Positions 26,348-35,102 of a stretch of 42,699 bases of DNA are shown piece after piece; the stretch's first letter is position 1, and every line of letters begins with the position of its first letter. The stretch is from positions 1-42,699 of the forward strand of contig NZ_JAPDPE010000031.1 of assembly GCF_026283955.1 (NCBI RefSeq), in the 5' to 3' direction. The notes beneath the pieces were generated by a model. That model had not been told where the DNA came from. It searched no databases and saw only the letters and a list, made by a program, of their open reading frames with translations. A program made the position numbers and the translations under genes. The DNA comes from Dyella silvatica (GTDB taxonomy: Bacteria > Pseudomonadota > Gammaproteobacteria > Xanthomonadales > Rhodanobacteraceae).

Positions 26348-26665
26348 ATGAAAGTTTCTCGCTACGCTTTGTTGGCCTTTTCGTCTGCCCTGGTTGCCGG
26401 TCTCGCCATGAGCCCGGTCATGGCCCAATCCACCGCCCCCGCGACACAGACGGCTGGCCAGGCGGCACAAACCGCCAAGGACGCAAGTAGTGACGCGATG
26501 AAAGCGAATGACTCGATGAAGGCGAGTGATTCGATGAAGGCCGACAGCAGCGCCCCGGCGGCGACGTCCAACGCCGACGCCGACACCCACAAGATGCACA
26601 AGAAGGGCGGCAAGCATCATATGTCCACCAAACCCGCAGCGGCCTCGACGGCAGCTGGCGGCTAA
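26348..26665 (+). CDS. Secreted MXKDX-repeat-like small protein
   Basis: A 105-residue protein. The ATG at 26348 has AGGAG at 26334-26338. A signal peptide ends near residue 26 (VMAQS). The mature protein is low-complexity: an Ala/Thr/Gln stretch, then about three five-residue repeats (DAMKA, DSMKA, DSMKA with single spacers), then a His/Lys-rich HKMHKKGGKHHM segment and an Ala/Ser tail. It resembles the 'pentapeptide MXKDX repeat' proteins, whose function is unknown. The Met- and His-rich make-up could bind copper or be a methionine-oxidation substrate, which would fit the neighbouring repair genes; this is speculative. Confidence 0.75.
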   Translation: MKVSRYALLAFSSALVAGLAMSPVMAQSTAPATQTAGQAAQTAKDASSDAMKANDSMKASDSMKADSSAPAATSNADADTHKMHKKGGKHHMSTKPAAASTAAGG

Positions 26666-26769
26666 ATCGTCTTGTCCCCATCGTGTCCCTTGCCCGTATG
26701 GGCGAGGGACACCCCCGCTCAGCGCGGCCCGATCAGTGGTGTGACCCTGGTTTGCTGCGGAGTTACATC

Positions 26770-27843
26770 ATGTCTGCTTGGTTTGCCGATCGCCTGGGTA
26801 TCGCCCACCCTTTGATCCAGGCCCCGATGGCTGGTTCCACCACCCCGGCCCTGGTTGCAGCGGTATCGCACGCCGGCGGCCTGGGATCGCTGGGTGCGGG
26901 TTATCTTTCGCCGCAGGCGATCCTGGAGCAATGTGCGCAGATCAGCGCGCAAACCGATCGCCCGTATGCCGTGAACCTGTTTGTACTGCCAGACGAATTC
27001 GAGGTAGATCCGAAGGCGCTAACGCGAGTGCGGGCCCAGCTCGATGCGTTGATGGAGCGTGAAGGGCTGGCAGTACGCACGGCGATACCTGAGCGCTGGG
27101 CGCCGCGGTTTTCCGATCAGCTGGCGGCCTTGTATGAGGCACGGCCGGCGGTGGCCAGCTTCGCCTTTGGCCTGATTACGCCGGCTCAGCTGCGCGAATT
27201 GAAGCGGCGAGACATGACGGTGATCGGCACGGCTACCACAGTGGCCGAGGCACGGGCCTGGGCTGAGCTGGGCGCCGATGCGATAAGCATGCAGGGCGCC
27301 GAGGCCGGCGGTCATCGCGGCACCTTCTTGCATGACGCCGAAGCGGCGATGATCGGTCTGTTTGCCTTATTGCCATTGACCGTGCGCGCCGTAGATATTC
27401 CGGTGATTGCCGCCGGCGGCATCATGGATGGCCGTGGCATGTTGGCTGCCGAGGCGCTGGGGGCGGCGGCCAGCCAGCTCGGTACCGCCTTTCTGGCCTG
27501 TCCGGAAAGTTCGGCTGCCGCCGCCTGGAAGCTGGACCTGACCAAGGCGCAAGAGCATGACGTGACGACGATTCGCAGCTTTTCCGGCCGTGCCGCGCGC
27601 GGCCTGCGTAACCGTTTTGTCGAGGCTATGCCCGCGGCTGCGGCTGAGCTGCCGCCTTATCCCATTCTTAATGCATTGACCTCGCCATTGCGCCGCGCGG
27701 CGGCCGAGGCCGGCCGAGCCGACCTGCTTTCGGAGTGGTGTGGACAGGCGGCGGGAATGGTGCGGGCGCTGCCCGCCGCCGAGCTGGTGGCGCGGCTTAT
27801 GCGCGAATACACCGAGGCCAGGCGGGGCTTGGCGGCGGTTTAG
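26770..27843 (+). CDS. Nitronate monooxygenase-like flavoprotein
   Basis: A 357-residue TIM-barrel flavoprotein of the nitronate monooxygenase/2-nitropropane dioxygenase family. Marks: IQAPMAGSTTPALVAAVSHAGG (FMN site), AISMQGAEAGGHRG (the AGGHRG motif with a possible catalytic His), and AAGGIMDGRG with GTAFLACPES for the phosphate-binding part. Such enzymes oxidise alkyl nitronates, but many are called only NAD(P)H:quinone or unspecified oxidoreductases. The start is the ATG at 26770; a longer frame upstream has no family character. Single-gene unit. Confidence 0.88.
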   Translation: MSAWFADRLGIAHPLIQAPMAGSTTPALVAAVSHAGGLGSLGAGYLSPQAILEQCAQISAQTDRPYAVNLFVLPDEFEVDPKALTRVRAQLDALMEREGLAVRTAIPERWAPRFSDQLAALYEARPAVASFAFGLITPAQLRELKRRDMTVIGTATTVAEARAWAELGADAISMQGAEAGGHRGTFLHDAEAAMIGLFALLPLTVRAVDIPVIAAGGIMDGRGMLAAEALGAAASQLGTAFLACPESSAAAAWKLDLTKAQEHDVTTIRSFSGRAARGLRNRFVEAMPAAAAELPPYPILNALTSPLRRAAAEAGRADLLSEWCGQAAGMVRALPAAELVARLMREYTEARRGLAAV

Positions 27844-27976
27844 GAGCCTAAGTCCTGCAAGCAAACAGCTCCTGCCGCGTGCCGGGGGGAGCCGCTGAGC
27901 TGGCTTCTAGGGCCTCGGTCACACCGCTGACATCGGGGAGGCGCATAAGCACGCTTAAGGGCTTGCAGACAGCTAT

Positions 27977-28008
27977 TTGACGTAGTCGGGAAGCCAGGGC
28001 GTTATACT
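27977..28008 (+). promoter_or_regulatory. Candidate promoter for rsfS-rlmH
   Basis: TTGACG (27977-27982) and TATACT (28003-28008) are good -35 and -10 matches but 20 bases apart, longer than optimal. A separate promoter would be needed here because rsfS is detached from nadD. Confidence 0.4.
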
Positions 28009-28055
28009 CCGCCAGCGCCATCTTGCGCATCTTTTCCGCCTTGAGGCCGATACTC

Positions 28056-28442
28056 TTGAGTCCTACCGCAAAACGCAATAAATCGATCCCTGCCGTTCCG
28101 CTTCGTCAACTCGTGCTTGACGCGCTGGACGAACTGAAAGCCAAGGATGTCCGCGAACTCGATGTTCGTGGCAAAACCTCCATCGCCGACCTGCTGGTTA
28201 TCGCCTCCGGCACTTCTGCCCGCCATGTCAAATCCATTGCCGACGAAGTGGTGAAGTTCGCCAAGAAGGCGGGCGCCATGCCGCTGGGTGTGGAGGGTGA
28301 AGTCGAGGGTGAGTGGGTGCTGGTGGATCTTGGCGACATCATTGTCCACGTCATGCTGCCGCGCATCCGCGAGTTTTATGGCCTGGAACGGCTGTGGACC
28401 GTGGGTGACCACGAAACCGACGAATTCATAGGCGAAGCTTGA
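28056..28442 (+). CDS. rsfS: Ribosome silencing factor RsfS
   Basis: A protein of about 128 residues of the RsfS/Iojap family, which binds ribosomal protein uL14 and blocks joining of the subunits in starvation. Family features: the LDALDELKAKDVRELDVRG opening, SIADLLVIASGTSARHVKSIAD, and GEWVLVDLGDIIVHVM. The start is uncertain: a TTG at 28056 has GAGG nine bases upstream; another TTG (28023) adds a non-conserved stretch. No ATG precedes the conserved part. It is followed 43 bases later by rlmH. Confidence 0.92.
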   Translation: MSPTAKRNKSIPAVPLRQLVLDALDELKAKDVRELDVRGKTSIADLLVIASGTSARHVKSIADEVVKFAKKAGAMPLGVEGEVEGEWVLVDLGDIIVHVMLPRIREFYGLERLWTVGDHETDEFIGEA

Positions 28443-28485
28443 GCTTCACCTCGCCTCAGGCCCCCGGTAGCCATTACGTTTTCTT

Positions 28486-28956
28486 ATGCGTGCTCGCCTG
28501 ATCGCTGTCGGTGAACGCATGCCTGCCTGGGTGGCAGAAGGGTTTGCCGAGTACCGCAAGCGGCTTTCGCATGAGCTGCCGCTAGAACTCACCGAACTCA
28601 AACCGGGCATACGCGGCAAGGGCCGCGATGATGCGCGGGCGATGCTGGACGAAGGGGCGGCGATACTCGCCGCGCTGCCGCGCGATATCCATGTAATCGC
28701 GCTCGATGGCCGTGGCAAGACCTGGTCCAGTGAAGCGTTGGCCGAGCAATTGGCGAAGTGGCGGATGGCCGGGCGCGACCTGGCCTTCTTGATTGGCGGC
28801 CCTGACGGGCATGCTCCCGAGGTGCTGGCTCGTGCCGATCAACGCTGGTCGCTCGGTCCACTGACCTTGCCGCATATGCTGGTGCGGTTGGTGCTGGCCG
28901 AACAGCTTTACCGCGCGACCACGCTGCTGGCGGGGCATCCGTATCACCGCGCCTGA
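28486..28956 (+). CDS. rlmH: 23S rRNA pseudouridine-1915 N3-methyltransferase
   Basis: A 156-residue SPOUT-family enzyme that methylates pseudouridine 1915 in helix 69 of 23S rRNA on intact ribosomes. Typical segments: an RLIAVGERMPAWVAEGFAEY start, ALDGRGKTWSSEA, the AdoMet-loop LIGGPDGH and the C-terminal LPHMLVRLVLAEQLYRA knot region ending in HPYHRA. Length matches the family. Second gene of the rsfS-rlmH pair. Confidence 0.95.
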   Translation: MRARLIAVGERMPAWVAEGFAEYRKRLSHELPLELTELKPGIRGKGRDDARAMLDEGAAILAALPRDIHVIALDGRGKTWSSEALAEQLAKWRMAGRDLAFLIGGPDGHAPEVLARADQRWSLGPLTLPHMLVRLVLAEQLYRATTLLAGHPYHRA

Positions 28957-29071
28957 GGGCGTGTGCTCGCCCGGGTCGGGAAAATGGAATGGCTCAAAGG
29001 CATGGCTTCGTCGGGCATGACGATGCTAGCTTTTGTCCCTCCCCATTCTCGACTCACGGCGGCGTTTCTCC

Positions 29072-29527
29072 ATGCCCTTTCAGTTAAGACAAGCCACGAT
29101 TCACGACCTCGATCGCGTCGCCCCGTTGTTCGACGGGTATCGACAGTTTTATGGGCAGCCTGCGGACCTTCCGCGTGCGCGTGCTTATCTCGCTGAGCGT
29201 TTTGCACATCACGAATCGGTGATTCTGCTGGCAGCGGATGAACAGGGACGAGGGCTGGGGTTTACCCAGTTATACCCCTCGTTTTCATCGGTGCGCACGG
29301 TGCGCACGTATTTGCTCAACGATTTGTTTGTCGCCCCTGAAGCGCGCCGGCAGGGCGTTGCCGAAGCGTTGTTGCACGCGGCCGTCGAGCACGGCCGCGC
29401 GATGGGGGTGGCGAGTCTTTCCTTGTCGACTGCGCATGACAATCTGCCCGCGCAGAAGCTTTACGAATCGCTGGGTTGGAAGCGCGACGAGCACTATCGC
29501 GAGTACAGCTTCAGCCTTGTGGGCTAG
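29072..29527 (+). CDS. GNAT-family N-acetyltransferase
   Basis: A 151-residue acetyltransferase from the ATG at 29072. The acetyl-CoA site is the LFVAPEARRQGVAEALL segment (R/Q-x-x-G-x-G/A pattern) and the C-terminal AQKLYESLGWKRD is typical. The substrate is not evident. It lies between rlmH and the Maf gene, where some relatives carry no extra gene. Confidence 0.85.
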   Translation: MPFQLRQATIHDLDRVAPLFDGYRQFYGQPADLPRARAYLAERFAHHESVILLAADEQGRGLGFTQLYPSFSSVRTVRTYLLNDLFVAPEARRQGVAEALLHAAVEHGRAMGVASLSLSTAHDNLPAQKLYESLGWKRDEHYREYSFSLVG

Positions 29528-29573
29528 CCGCAACGGTTAAACTCGCGGTCTCTCTCCCGCATAGCGAATCGTC

Positions 29574-30149
29574 ATGCTTTATCTCGCCTCGCAATCGCCA
29601 CGCCGTCGCCAGTTGCTGGAACTGCTTGGAGTCGACAACACGGTGGTCGATGTGGACGTGCCCGAACAACGCCTGCCGGGAGAGGCGCCGCAGGACTACG
29701 TCAGCCGCGTGGCGCTCGACAAGGCACGTGCCGGGTTTGCCGCGCTTTCCCGTGCCGATGCGGTGGTGATCGGCGCGGATACCGAAGTGGTGCTGGATGA
29801 CGAAGTCTTCGGCAAGCCCGTCGACGCGGCCGATGCGGCGGCGATGTTGCGCCGTTTATCGGGCCGTACGCACGAGGTCATTTCCGTGGTGTGGGCGGTG
29901 AGCGCGGCGGGTGAACAGCGAGAGGTATGTGTGTCGCGGGTGCGTTTTCCCGCCTTGGATGAGGCCACGATCGCCCGCTATGTGGATACCGGCGAGGTCT
30001 TTGGCAAGGCCGGTGCGTATGCGATCCAGGGGCGCGGCGCGGCCTTGGTCGAGCATCTGGAAGGCAGTCATTCCGGCGTGATGGGGTTGCCGTTGTTTGA
30101 AACGGCGCGCTTGCTCGCGGCGATAGGGGCGCATCCTGCGCGGCAGTGA
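29574..30149 (+). CDS. Maf nucleotide pyrophosphatase (YhdE-like)
   Basis: A 191-residue Maf/HAM1-fold protein. It has ASQSPRR (residues 5-11), IGADTEV, FGKP and the EGSHSGVMGLPL segment. In the dTTP/UTP-specific YhdE branch the ending is of this kind, so hydrolysis of dTTP, UTP and modified pyrimidines is the likely activity. Family members clean nucleotide pools. In many relatives a ribonuclease G gene follows; here the next gene is a convergent protease gene. Confidence 0.9.
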   Translation: MLYLASQSPRRRQLLELLGVDNTVVDVDVPEQRLPGEAPQDYVSRVALDKARAGFAALSRADAVVIGADTEVVLDDEVFGKPVDAADAAAMLRRLSGRTHEVISVVWAVSAAGEQREVCVSRVRFPALDEATIARYVDTGEVFGKAGAYAIQGRGAALVEHLEGSHSGVMGLPLFETARLLAAIGAHPARQ

Positions 30150-30166
30150 CGCCCGGCGGCTGCCAC

Positions 30167-30988
30167 TTAGCCCGACGACGGCCCGATCACAAACCAGGCG
30201 ACCACCGCCATCATGTTATTGACGCCATGGGCCACGACAGCTGGCCAGATCGAGCCGGAACTGAGCCGCAGCCAGGCCAGGGCCACGGCGAGCAAGAACA
30301 GGTTGGGCAGCGCGTACCAAAGAAAACTCAGGTCGGGCAGGTGAACGGTTGCGAACAGCAGTGAGCAGACGGCGGCCGCCCAGCCTGGATGCAGGCGTTT
30401 CATCAAGGCCGATAGCAAGGCGCCACGAAACAGTAGTTCCTCCACCAACGGTCCTATGCTGATCACCATCAAGGCGAGTGGAATACGCAGGCCCATGGAG
30501 GTATCGGCGCCCAGCTGCTTGATGTCCTGAGTGATGACATGGTCACCAGCGAGCAGCTGCGTCAGCAAGCCGCCAATGACCGGCATGGTCAGGCCGATAA
30601 ACAGGGCGGCCACATAAAAAGATGGATTGCCGGGGCGGGTAAAACCAAGCCCGGGCGGTGTCGGTTGCGACCATCGTGCGGGCCACAGGCGCCGGGTCAG
30701 ATAAATGATGCAGCCCGCTGCGATGAGCAGGGTAATGATCACCACGATGGCATTGAGGTCCGAGCGAACCGGCAGCGTTTGCCCGGTCGAGGTTGCCAGC
30801 GCGCCCGGCGGACGGCCAGCGATGCTATTGACGACCCAGCCGACCGCCGCGCCGATGGTCAGTTGCAGCAAGAAATACAGCCCGATCAAGCCGAATGCCG
30901 TCCATAGGCTCGGGCCCGGTAGCTGCGGCGATGCGTTGGGCAGAGGCCACGATGCGGGCGGCGTTATATCGGCGCGTGGCACATCCAT
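30167..30988 (-). CDS. CPBP-family intramembrane glutamic endopeptidase
   Basis: A 273-residue membrane protein with about six to eight helices. The catalytic marks of the CPBP/Abi family are visible: EELLFRG, FATVH and HGVNN near the C-terminus. Related proteins cleave prenylated substrates in eukaryotes, or protect bacteria from their own bacteriocins; the role here is unknown. The start is the ATG at 30988; upstream in-frame ATGs add a stretch without conserved character. Convergent with the Maf gene. Confidence 0.83.
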   Translation of the reverse strand: MDVPRADITPPASWPLPNASPQLPGPSLWTAFGLIGLYFLLQLTIGAAVGWVVNSIAGRPPGALATSTGQTLPVRSDLNAIVVIITLLIAAGCIIYLTRRLWPARWSQPTPPGLGFTRPGNPSFYVAALFIGLTMPVIGGLLTQLLAGDHVITQDIKQLGADTSMGLRIPLALMVISIGPLVEELLFRGALLSALMKRLHPGWAAAVCSLLFATVHLPDLSFLWYALPNLFLLAVALAWLRLSSGSIWPAVVAHGVNNMMAVVAWFVIGPSSG

Positions 30989-31167
30989 TAGCAAGCGGAT
31001 TCCTGGTCGGTGCAACGGGTGAATCGTTAAGGGCATGAGCAAGCTCAAGGCCTTGGCAGGCACACGCTAGCGGTAGCTTATGCGTGCACGCAATCCCGTC
31101 CTTTGGCAGGGTGGGCCCATGGCATGGATTCGGACGCCTGATACTGCCTGTATAGTGGCTGCTCTTT

Positions 31168-31199
31168 AAAGGAGGACCCTGGCGCTCTGGCGCTGACCC
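31168..31199 (+). promoter_or_regulatory. Ribosome site unusually far from the terC-like start
   Basis: A strong AAAGGAGGA site (31168-31176) lies 23 bases before the ATG at 31200, against the usual 5-10. The gap contains an exact 8-bp tandem duplication, CTGGCGCT (31179-31186 and 31187-31194). A stop (TGA 31194-31196) lies in frame with the ATG, so the protein cannot start further upstream. Confidence 0.6.
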
Positions 31200-32753
31200 A
31201 TGTTTGCTTTTGACTGGCTTGCCGACCCCACTGCCTGGGCCGGTCTTCTCACCTTGGTGGTGCTGGAGATCGTGCTTGGTATCGACAATCTCGTCTTTAT
31301 CGCGATTCTCGCCGATAAGCTGCCGGCATCGCTGCGCGATCGGGCACGTTTGATGGGTTTATCGCTGGCGCTGTTCATGCACCTGGCGCTGCTTGGGGCG
31401 ATGTCCTGGCTGGTGCGCCTGACGACACCGATCATCAGCTGGATGGGGCTGTCGCTGTCTTGGCGCGACATCATCTTGCTGCTTGGCGGTACCTTCTTGC
31501 TGTTCAAGGCCACGCTTGAACTGCATGAGCGGCTAGAAGCCGATGACGAGCACGAGGGCCGCAATCGCGCACGGGCGAAGTTCTGGCTGGTGGTCGCGCA
31601 GATCGTGGTGCTGGACGCGGTGTTCTCGCTGGATTCGGTGATTACCGCGGTCGGCATGGTCGAGCACTTGTCGGTGATGATGGTGGCGGTGGTGATCGCC
31701 ATGGTGTTGATGATCAGCTCGAGCAAACCGCTGACCGCATTCGTCAATGCACGGCCGACCGTGGTGATTCTGTGTCTGTCGTTCTTGTTGATGATTGGTT
31801 TCAGCTTGATCGCCGAGGGCTTCGGCTTTCATATTCCGAAGGGTTATTTGTACGCCGCGATCGGTTTCTCGATCATGATCGAGGCCTTCAATCAGGCGAT
31901 GCGGCGCAATCGCCAGCGCAGCCTGTTCAGCGGTACGCGCAATCTGCGCGATCGCACGGCGGTGGCGGTGCTGCGCCTGCTGGGCGCGGGTGGCGATGAC
32001 GAACTGGACACACCCAAAACAGCGATAACGGTGCCGGCCAGTCGCCCTGCGGTATTCGGCAAAGAAGAGTTATCGATGGTGCAGGGCGTGCTCGATCTGG
32101 CTCATCGGCCGGTGCGCTCGATCATGACGCCACGACCGGAAATCAGCTGGATCGATCCGCGCGAACAAGCCGGTGTGCTGCGCGCTGAGCTGGTAGCAAC
32201 CGAACATCATTGGTTGCCGGTCGCCGGCGACGATCTGGATCAGTGGGTGGGTATCGCCTCGTCGCGCGATTTGTTGGCGAACTTGCTGGAGCATGGGCAT
32301 ATCGACATCGATAGTGTCGTGCGCAAGCCGATGACCGTGCTGGAATCGCTCAGCGTGCTGCGCTTGATCGAAGAATTTCGCCGGGTGCCGTTGCAAGTGG
32401 CGTTGGTGGTCGACGAGTACGGCAGCGTGCTTGGCATGGTCACCCCGGCCGACGTGCTGGAGGTGATCGCCGGCGATTTCAATGAAGAGGAAGACGGCGA
32501 TCCGGTCGCGGTACAAGCGGCGGATGGCAGCTGGTTGCTGGATGCCAGTCTCGACTTGCGCCGGGTGGAATATCTGCTCGGTCACAAACTGCGCGGCGAC
32601 GGTAGTTTCTCCACCCTTGCCGGCTATGCGTTGATGCAGTTGGGACGCCTGCCAGGTGTCGGTGATGGCTTTGTCAGCGACGGCTTGCAGTTTGAAGTGC
32701 TGGCGATGGATGGGGCACGCATCGAGCGGCTGAAAGTACGGCCAGTGAGCTGA
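31200..32753 (+). CDS. TerC-CBS-CorC fusion membrane protein
   Basis: A 517-residue protein in three parts. Residues 1-235 are a TerC-family membrane domain with about seven helices (GIDNLVF and [12 protein letters not shown] carry the conserved acidic residues). Two CBS modules follow (about 300-430) and a CorC/HlyC C-terminal domain (about 440-515). It resembles E. coli YegH/YoaE. TerC-family proteins are tied to manganese export and to loading of secreted metalloproteins; CBS domains usually bind adenine nucleotides. A role in metal efflux is inference. Single-gene unit, ended by a small hairpin at 32758-32777. Confidence 0.9.
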   Translation: MFAFDWLADPTAWAGLLTLVVLEIVLGIDNLVFIAILADKLPASLRDRARLMGLSLALFMHLALLGAMSWLVRLTTPIISWMGLSLSWRDIILLLGGTFLLFKATLELHERLEADDEHEGRNRARAKFWLVVAQIVVLDAVFSLDSVITAVGMVEHLSVMMVAVVIAMVLMISSSKPLTAFVNARPTVVILCLSFLLMIGFSLIAEGFGFHIPKGYLYAAIGFSIMIEAFNQAMRRNRQRSLFSGTRNLRDRTAVAVLRLLGAGGDDELDTPKTAITVPASRPAVFGKEELSMVQGVLDLAHRPVRSIMTPRPEISWIDPREQAGVLRAELVATEHHWLPVAGDDLDQWVGIASSRDLLANLLEHGHIDIDSVVRKPMTVLESLSVLRLIEEFRRVPLQVALVVDEYGSVLGMVTPADVLEVIAGDFNEEEDGDPVAVQAADGSWLLDASLDLRRVEYLLGHKLRGDGSFSTLAGYALMQLGRLPGVGDGFVSDGLQFEVLAMDGARIERLKVRPVS

Positions 32754-32757
32754 CCCA

Positions 32758-32777
32758 GGCTTGAGTTGGATCAAGCC
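32758..32777 (+). terminator. Weak hairpin after the terC-like gene
   Basis: A 7-bp inverted repeat (GGCTTGA at 32758-32764, TCAAGCC at 32771-32777) four bases past the stop, with no T-run. Confidence 0.4.
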
Positions 32778-32800
32778 CCAGAGATGAAGTGAGGCGTTCG

Positions 32801-33571
32801 ATGACAACCATCGACTTTGGCAAGACGGCGGACGACTACGCAAAACATCGCGCCGGATTCCCGGCAGCCTTTTTTGAGCGGCTGTTTGCTTATCGACTGG
32901 CGCGCAGCGGTGACATCGGATTGGATGTGGGCACCGGCACCGGCACCATCGCGCGCGGTCTGGCGCGGCGTGGCTGCGTCATGACGGGGCTGGACCCTGC
33001 CGCGCCCTTGCTGGCACAGGCTGCGGTGCTCGATCAAACCGCCGGGGTGCAGGTGCGCCAGGTGCACTCGCGCATCGAAGACGCGGAATTTCCGCCGGTA
33101 TCGTTCGACCTGATAACCGCGGGGCAATGCTGGAACTGGTTCGATCAGCCACGCGCGGCCGCGCTGGCGCATCGCTGGCTGCAGCCGGGCGGGCGGCTGG
33201 TCATCGCGCAGTTCGACTGGTTGCCACTGGCTGGAAACATGGTCGAAGACACCGAGCGCCTGATTCGGGCCTATAACCCGGATTGGCAGCTGGGTGGCGG
33301 CACAGGTCTTTATCCGGCCTGGCTGAGGGGTGTGCGTGAGGCCGGTTTCGGCGATCTGCGTACATTTTCATTCGATCTGGATATTTCCTATATCCACGAA
33401 GACTGGCGCGGGCGCATTCGCGCCAGTGCAGGGGTGGGGGCGGCCCTGGATGCTGCCAGTGTGGCGTGTTTCGATGCCGAGCTAGCGGCCTTGCTGGCGG
33501 ATCGGCATCCGGAGGAGCCGATGGAGGTACCGCACCGGATCTGGGTATTGAGCGCGGTGGCCTCGGGCTAG
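32801..33571 (+). CDS. Class I SAM-dependent methyltransferase
   Basis: A 256-residue methyltransferase from the ATG at 32801 with GTGAGG seven bases upstream. The AdoMet site is GLDVGTGTGTIARGL (about residues 41-55); GLDP follows as motif II and the AGQCWNWFDQ segment resembles UbiE/BioC-like small-molecule methyltransferases. Substrate unknown. It converges on the MAPEG gene with a shared hairpin. Confidence 0.85.
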   Translation: MTTIDFGKTADDYAKHRAGFPAAFFERLFAYRLARSGDIGLDVGTGTGTIARGLARRGCVMTGLDPAAPLLAQAAVLDQTAGVQVRQVHSRIEDAEFPPVSFDLITAGQCWNWFDQPRAAALAHRWLQPGGRLVIAQFDWLPLAGNMVEDTERLIRAYNPDWQLGGGTGLYPAWLRGVREAGFGDLRTFSFDLDISYIHEDWRGRIRASAGVGAALDAASVACFDAELAALLADRHPEEPMEVPHRIWVLSAVASG

Positions 33572-33602
33572 ATCGCGCAGGCAGGGTGAGTTCGCTGGCA
33601 CA

Positions 33603-33630
33603 GACGGCCTCAGTCACGCCTGAGGCCGTC
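33603..33630. terminator. Bidirectional hairpin terminator
   Basis: A perfect 10-bp inverted repeat (GACGGCCTCA at 33603-33612, TGAGGCCGTC at 33621-33630) with an 8-base loop, between the convergent methyltransferase and MAPEG genes, followed by CCCTTT on the plus strand. Confidence 0.7.
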
Positions 33631-33642
33631 CCTTTGGGTGGA

Positions 33643-34038
33643 TTAGCCCGCCAGCATCGCCCGGGTCAAGCCGATGCCGCTCATCACGACTAGCGCCGCC
33701 CAGCCCAGCATGGCGATCATGAAGCCCGGGCCACGTTTGCCTGCATCCTTGAGATAGGCCAGCGCATACCACACGCGGCCGACAATCCAGAGCAGGCCGG
33801 CAATGCCTGCCCAGAGCGGGTCTTCATAGTTGGAGGCCAGCCACAGCACGGGCAGAAACATCATCGTGCCCTCTAGCGTATTCATCTGCACGCGCAAGGC
33901 CCGTTCGAAACCGGGATGCCCGCTGACCGCCGGCGCCTTGACTTCATAGCGCTCGCGCGCACGGCCTACCGCCCACATGGTGGCGAACTGCAGCAGAACG
34001 GTAAGCAAGGTGACTAGGGCGGGTAAATTCTGGGACAT
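33643..34038 (-). CDS. MAPEG-family membrane protein
   Basis: A 131-residue protein with four membrane helices. The GHPGFERALRVQMNTLE stretch (about residues 40-56) is the MAPEG hallmark. Eukaryotic relatives are glutathione transferases or leukotriene synthases; bacterial ones are mostly uncharacterised but some use glutathione. Single-gene unit, divergent from the metallopeptidase gene. Confidence 0.87.
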   Translation of the reverse strand: MSQNLPALVTLLTVLLQFATMWAVGRARERYEVKAPAVSGHPGFERALRVQMNTLEGTMMFLPVLWLASNYEDPLWAGIAGLLWIVGRVWYALAYLKDAGKRGPGFMIAMLGWAALVVMSGIGLTRAMLAG

Positions 34039-34159
34039 GGCAGGCTCTCGTTAAAAGACTGCCTACTGTAGCTGCGGCCGCCGTCTGGCGGGATCTTGTG
34101 CAAGGGGTTATCGTCGCCGCGCGGCACCGGCGGCGGTGCATCGATAAGACGGAGCGCGT

Positions 34160-35029
34160 ATGGACTGGCAGAAAGGCGAACGCAGTCAGAACGTCGAAGT
34201 CGACAGCGGCGGTGATGGCGATGGCGGCGGTCCGCGTTTTGGCGGTGGTCGCGGGTTGGGCATCGGCGGCATTGTGATCTTGGCGATCCTGGGCATGGTG
34301 TTCTTCAAAGATCCCACGGCCTTGTTGAGTCAAACAGGCGGTGGCGGCCAGGTCAGTGCGCCGACCGGTCAGCCCGCCCAGGTCGATCCACAGCAGAAAG
34401 ATTTTGTCAGTGCGATCCTCGGCTCTACCGAGAAAACCTGGGGCGATATTTTCGCTGCCAACAGGCGTACCTATACCGAGCCCAAACTCGAGCTTTTCAG
34501 CGGCGGCGTAAATACCGCCTGCGGCGGTGCGTCTTCAGCGACAGGGCCGTTTTATTGCCCAGGCGATCAAAAAGTGTATTTGGATCTGGCTTTTTTCAGT
34601 GAGCTGGAAAACCGCTTTCATGCCTCGGGCGATTTCGCCCGCGCGTACGTCATCGCTCATGAGGTCGGCCATCATGTGCAGAAGTTGCTAGGTGTTTTCG
34701 ACCAGGTCGATCAAATGCGTCGTCAAGGTAGTCGCATGGAGGGGGCCGATGGCTTATCGGTGCGCCAGGAACTGCAAGCAGATTGTTTTGCGGGGGTGTG
34801 GGGCAATCGCAGTCAGCAGCGTCTGCAATGGTTGAAGCCGGGGGATATCGAGTCGGCACTCAATGCAGCGACCGTGATCGGCGACGATGCTTTGCAAAAG
34901 CAGGCGCAGGGCCGCGTTGTGCCGGATTCTTTCACTCATGGGACTTCGGCTCAGCGAGTGAAATGGTTCCGCGTTGGTTTCGACAGTGGCGACGTTGCAC
35001 GTTGCAATACGTTTGCAGGCACGCCATAA
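34160..35029 (+). CDS. YpfJ-type neutral zinc metallopeptidase
   Basis: A 289-residue protein: a Gly/Asp-rich N-terminus, one membrane helix (about residues 33-49) and a periplasmic domain with the zincin motif HEVGHH (His167, Glu168, His171) and the downstream ELQADCFAG that gives a further ligand. Two to three conserved cysteines (CGGA, FYCPG) may form a disulfide. It fits the YpfJ/'neutral zinc metallopeptidase' family; substrates are unknown. It ends in a clear terminator. Confidence 0.9.
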   Translation: MDWQKGERSQNVEVDSGGDGDGGGPRFGGGRGLGIGGIVILAILGMVFFKDPTALLSQTGGGGQVSAPTGQPAQVDPQQKDFVSAILGSTEKTWGDIFAANRRTYTEPKLELFSGGVNTACGGASSATGPFYCPGDQKVYLDLAFFSELENRFHASGDFARAYVIAHEVGHHVQKLLGVFDQVDQMRRQGSRMEGADGLSVRQELQADCFAGVWGNRSQQRLQWLKPGDIESALNAATVIGDDALQKQAQGRVVPDSFTHGTSAQRVKWFRVGFDSGDVARCNTFAGTP

Positions 35030-35063
35030 ATTTCTGCGTAGAAACCATTGAGCAGCAACCGAG

Positions 35064-35084
35064 GGCCCGCTGTTTCAGCGGGCC
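35064..35084 (+). terminator. Terminator after the YpfJ-type gene
   Basis: A perfect 9-bp inverted repeat (GGCCCGCTG at 35064-35072, CAGCGGGCC at 35076-35084) with a TTT loop, 34 bases past the stop, followed by TTTGTCGTT. It also lies just beyond the convergent dioxygenase stop. Confidence 0.8.
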
Positions 35085-35102
35085 TTTGTCGTTCTGGCGT
35101 CG

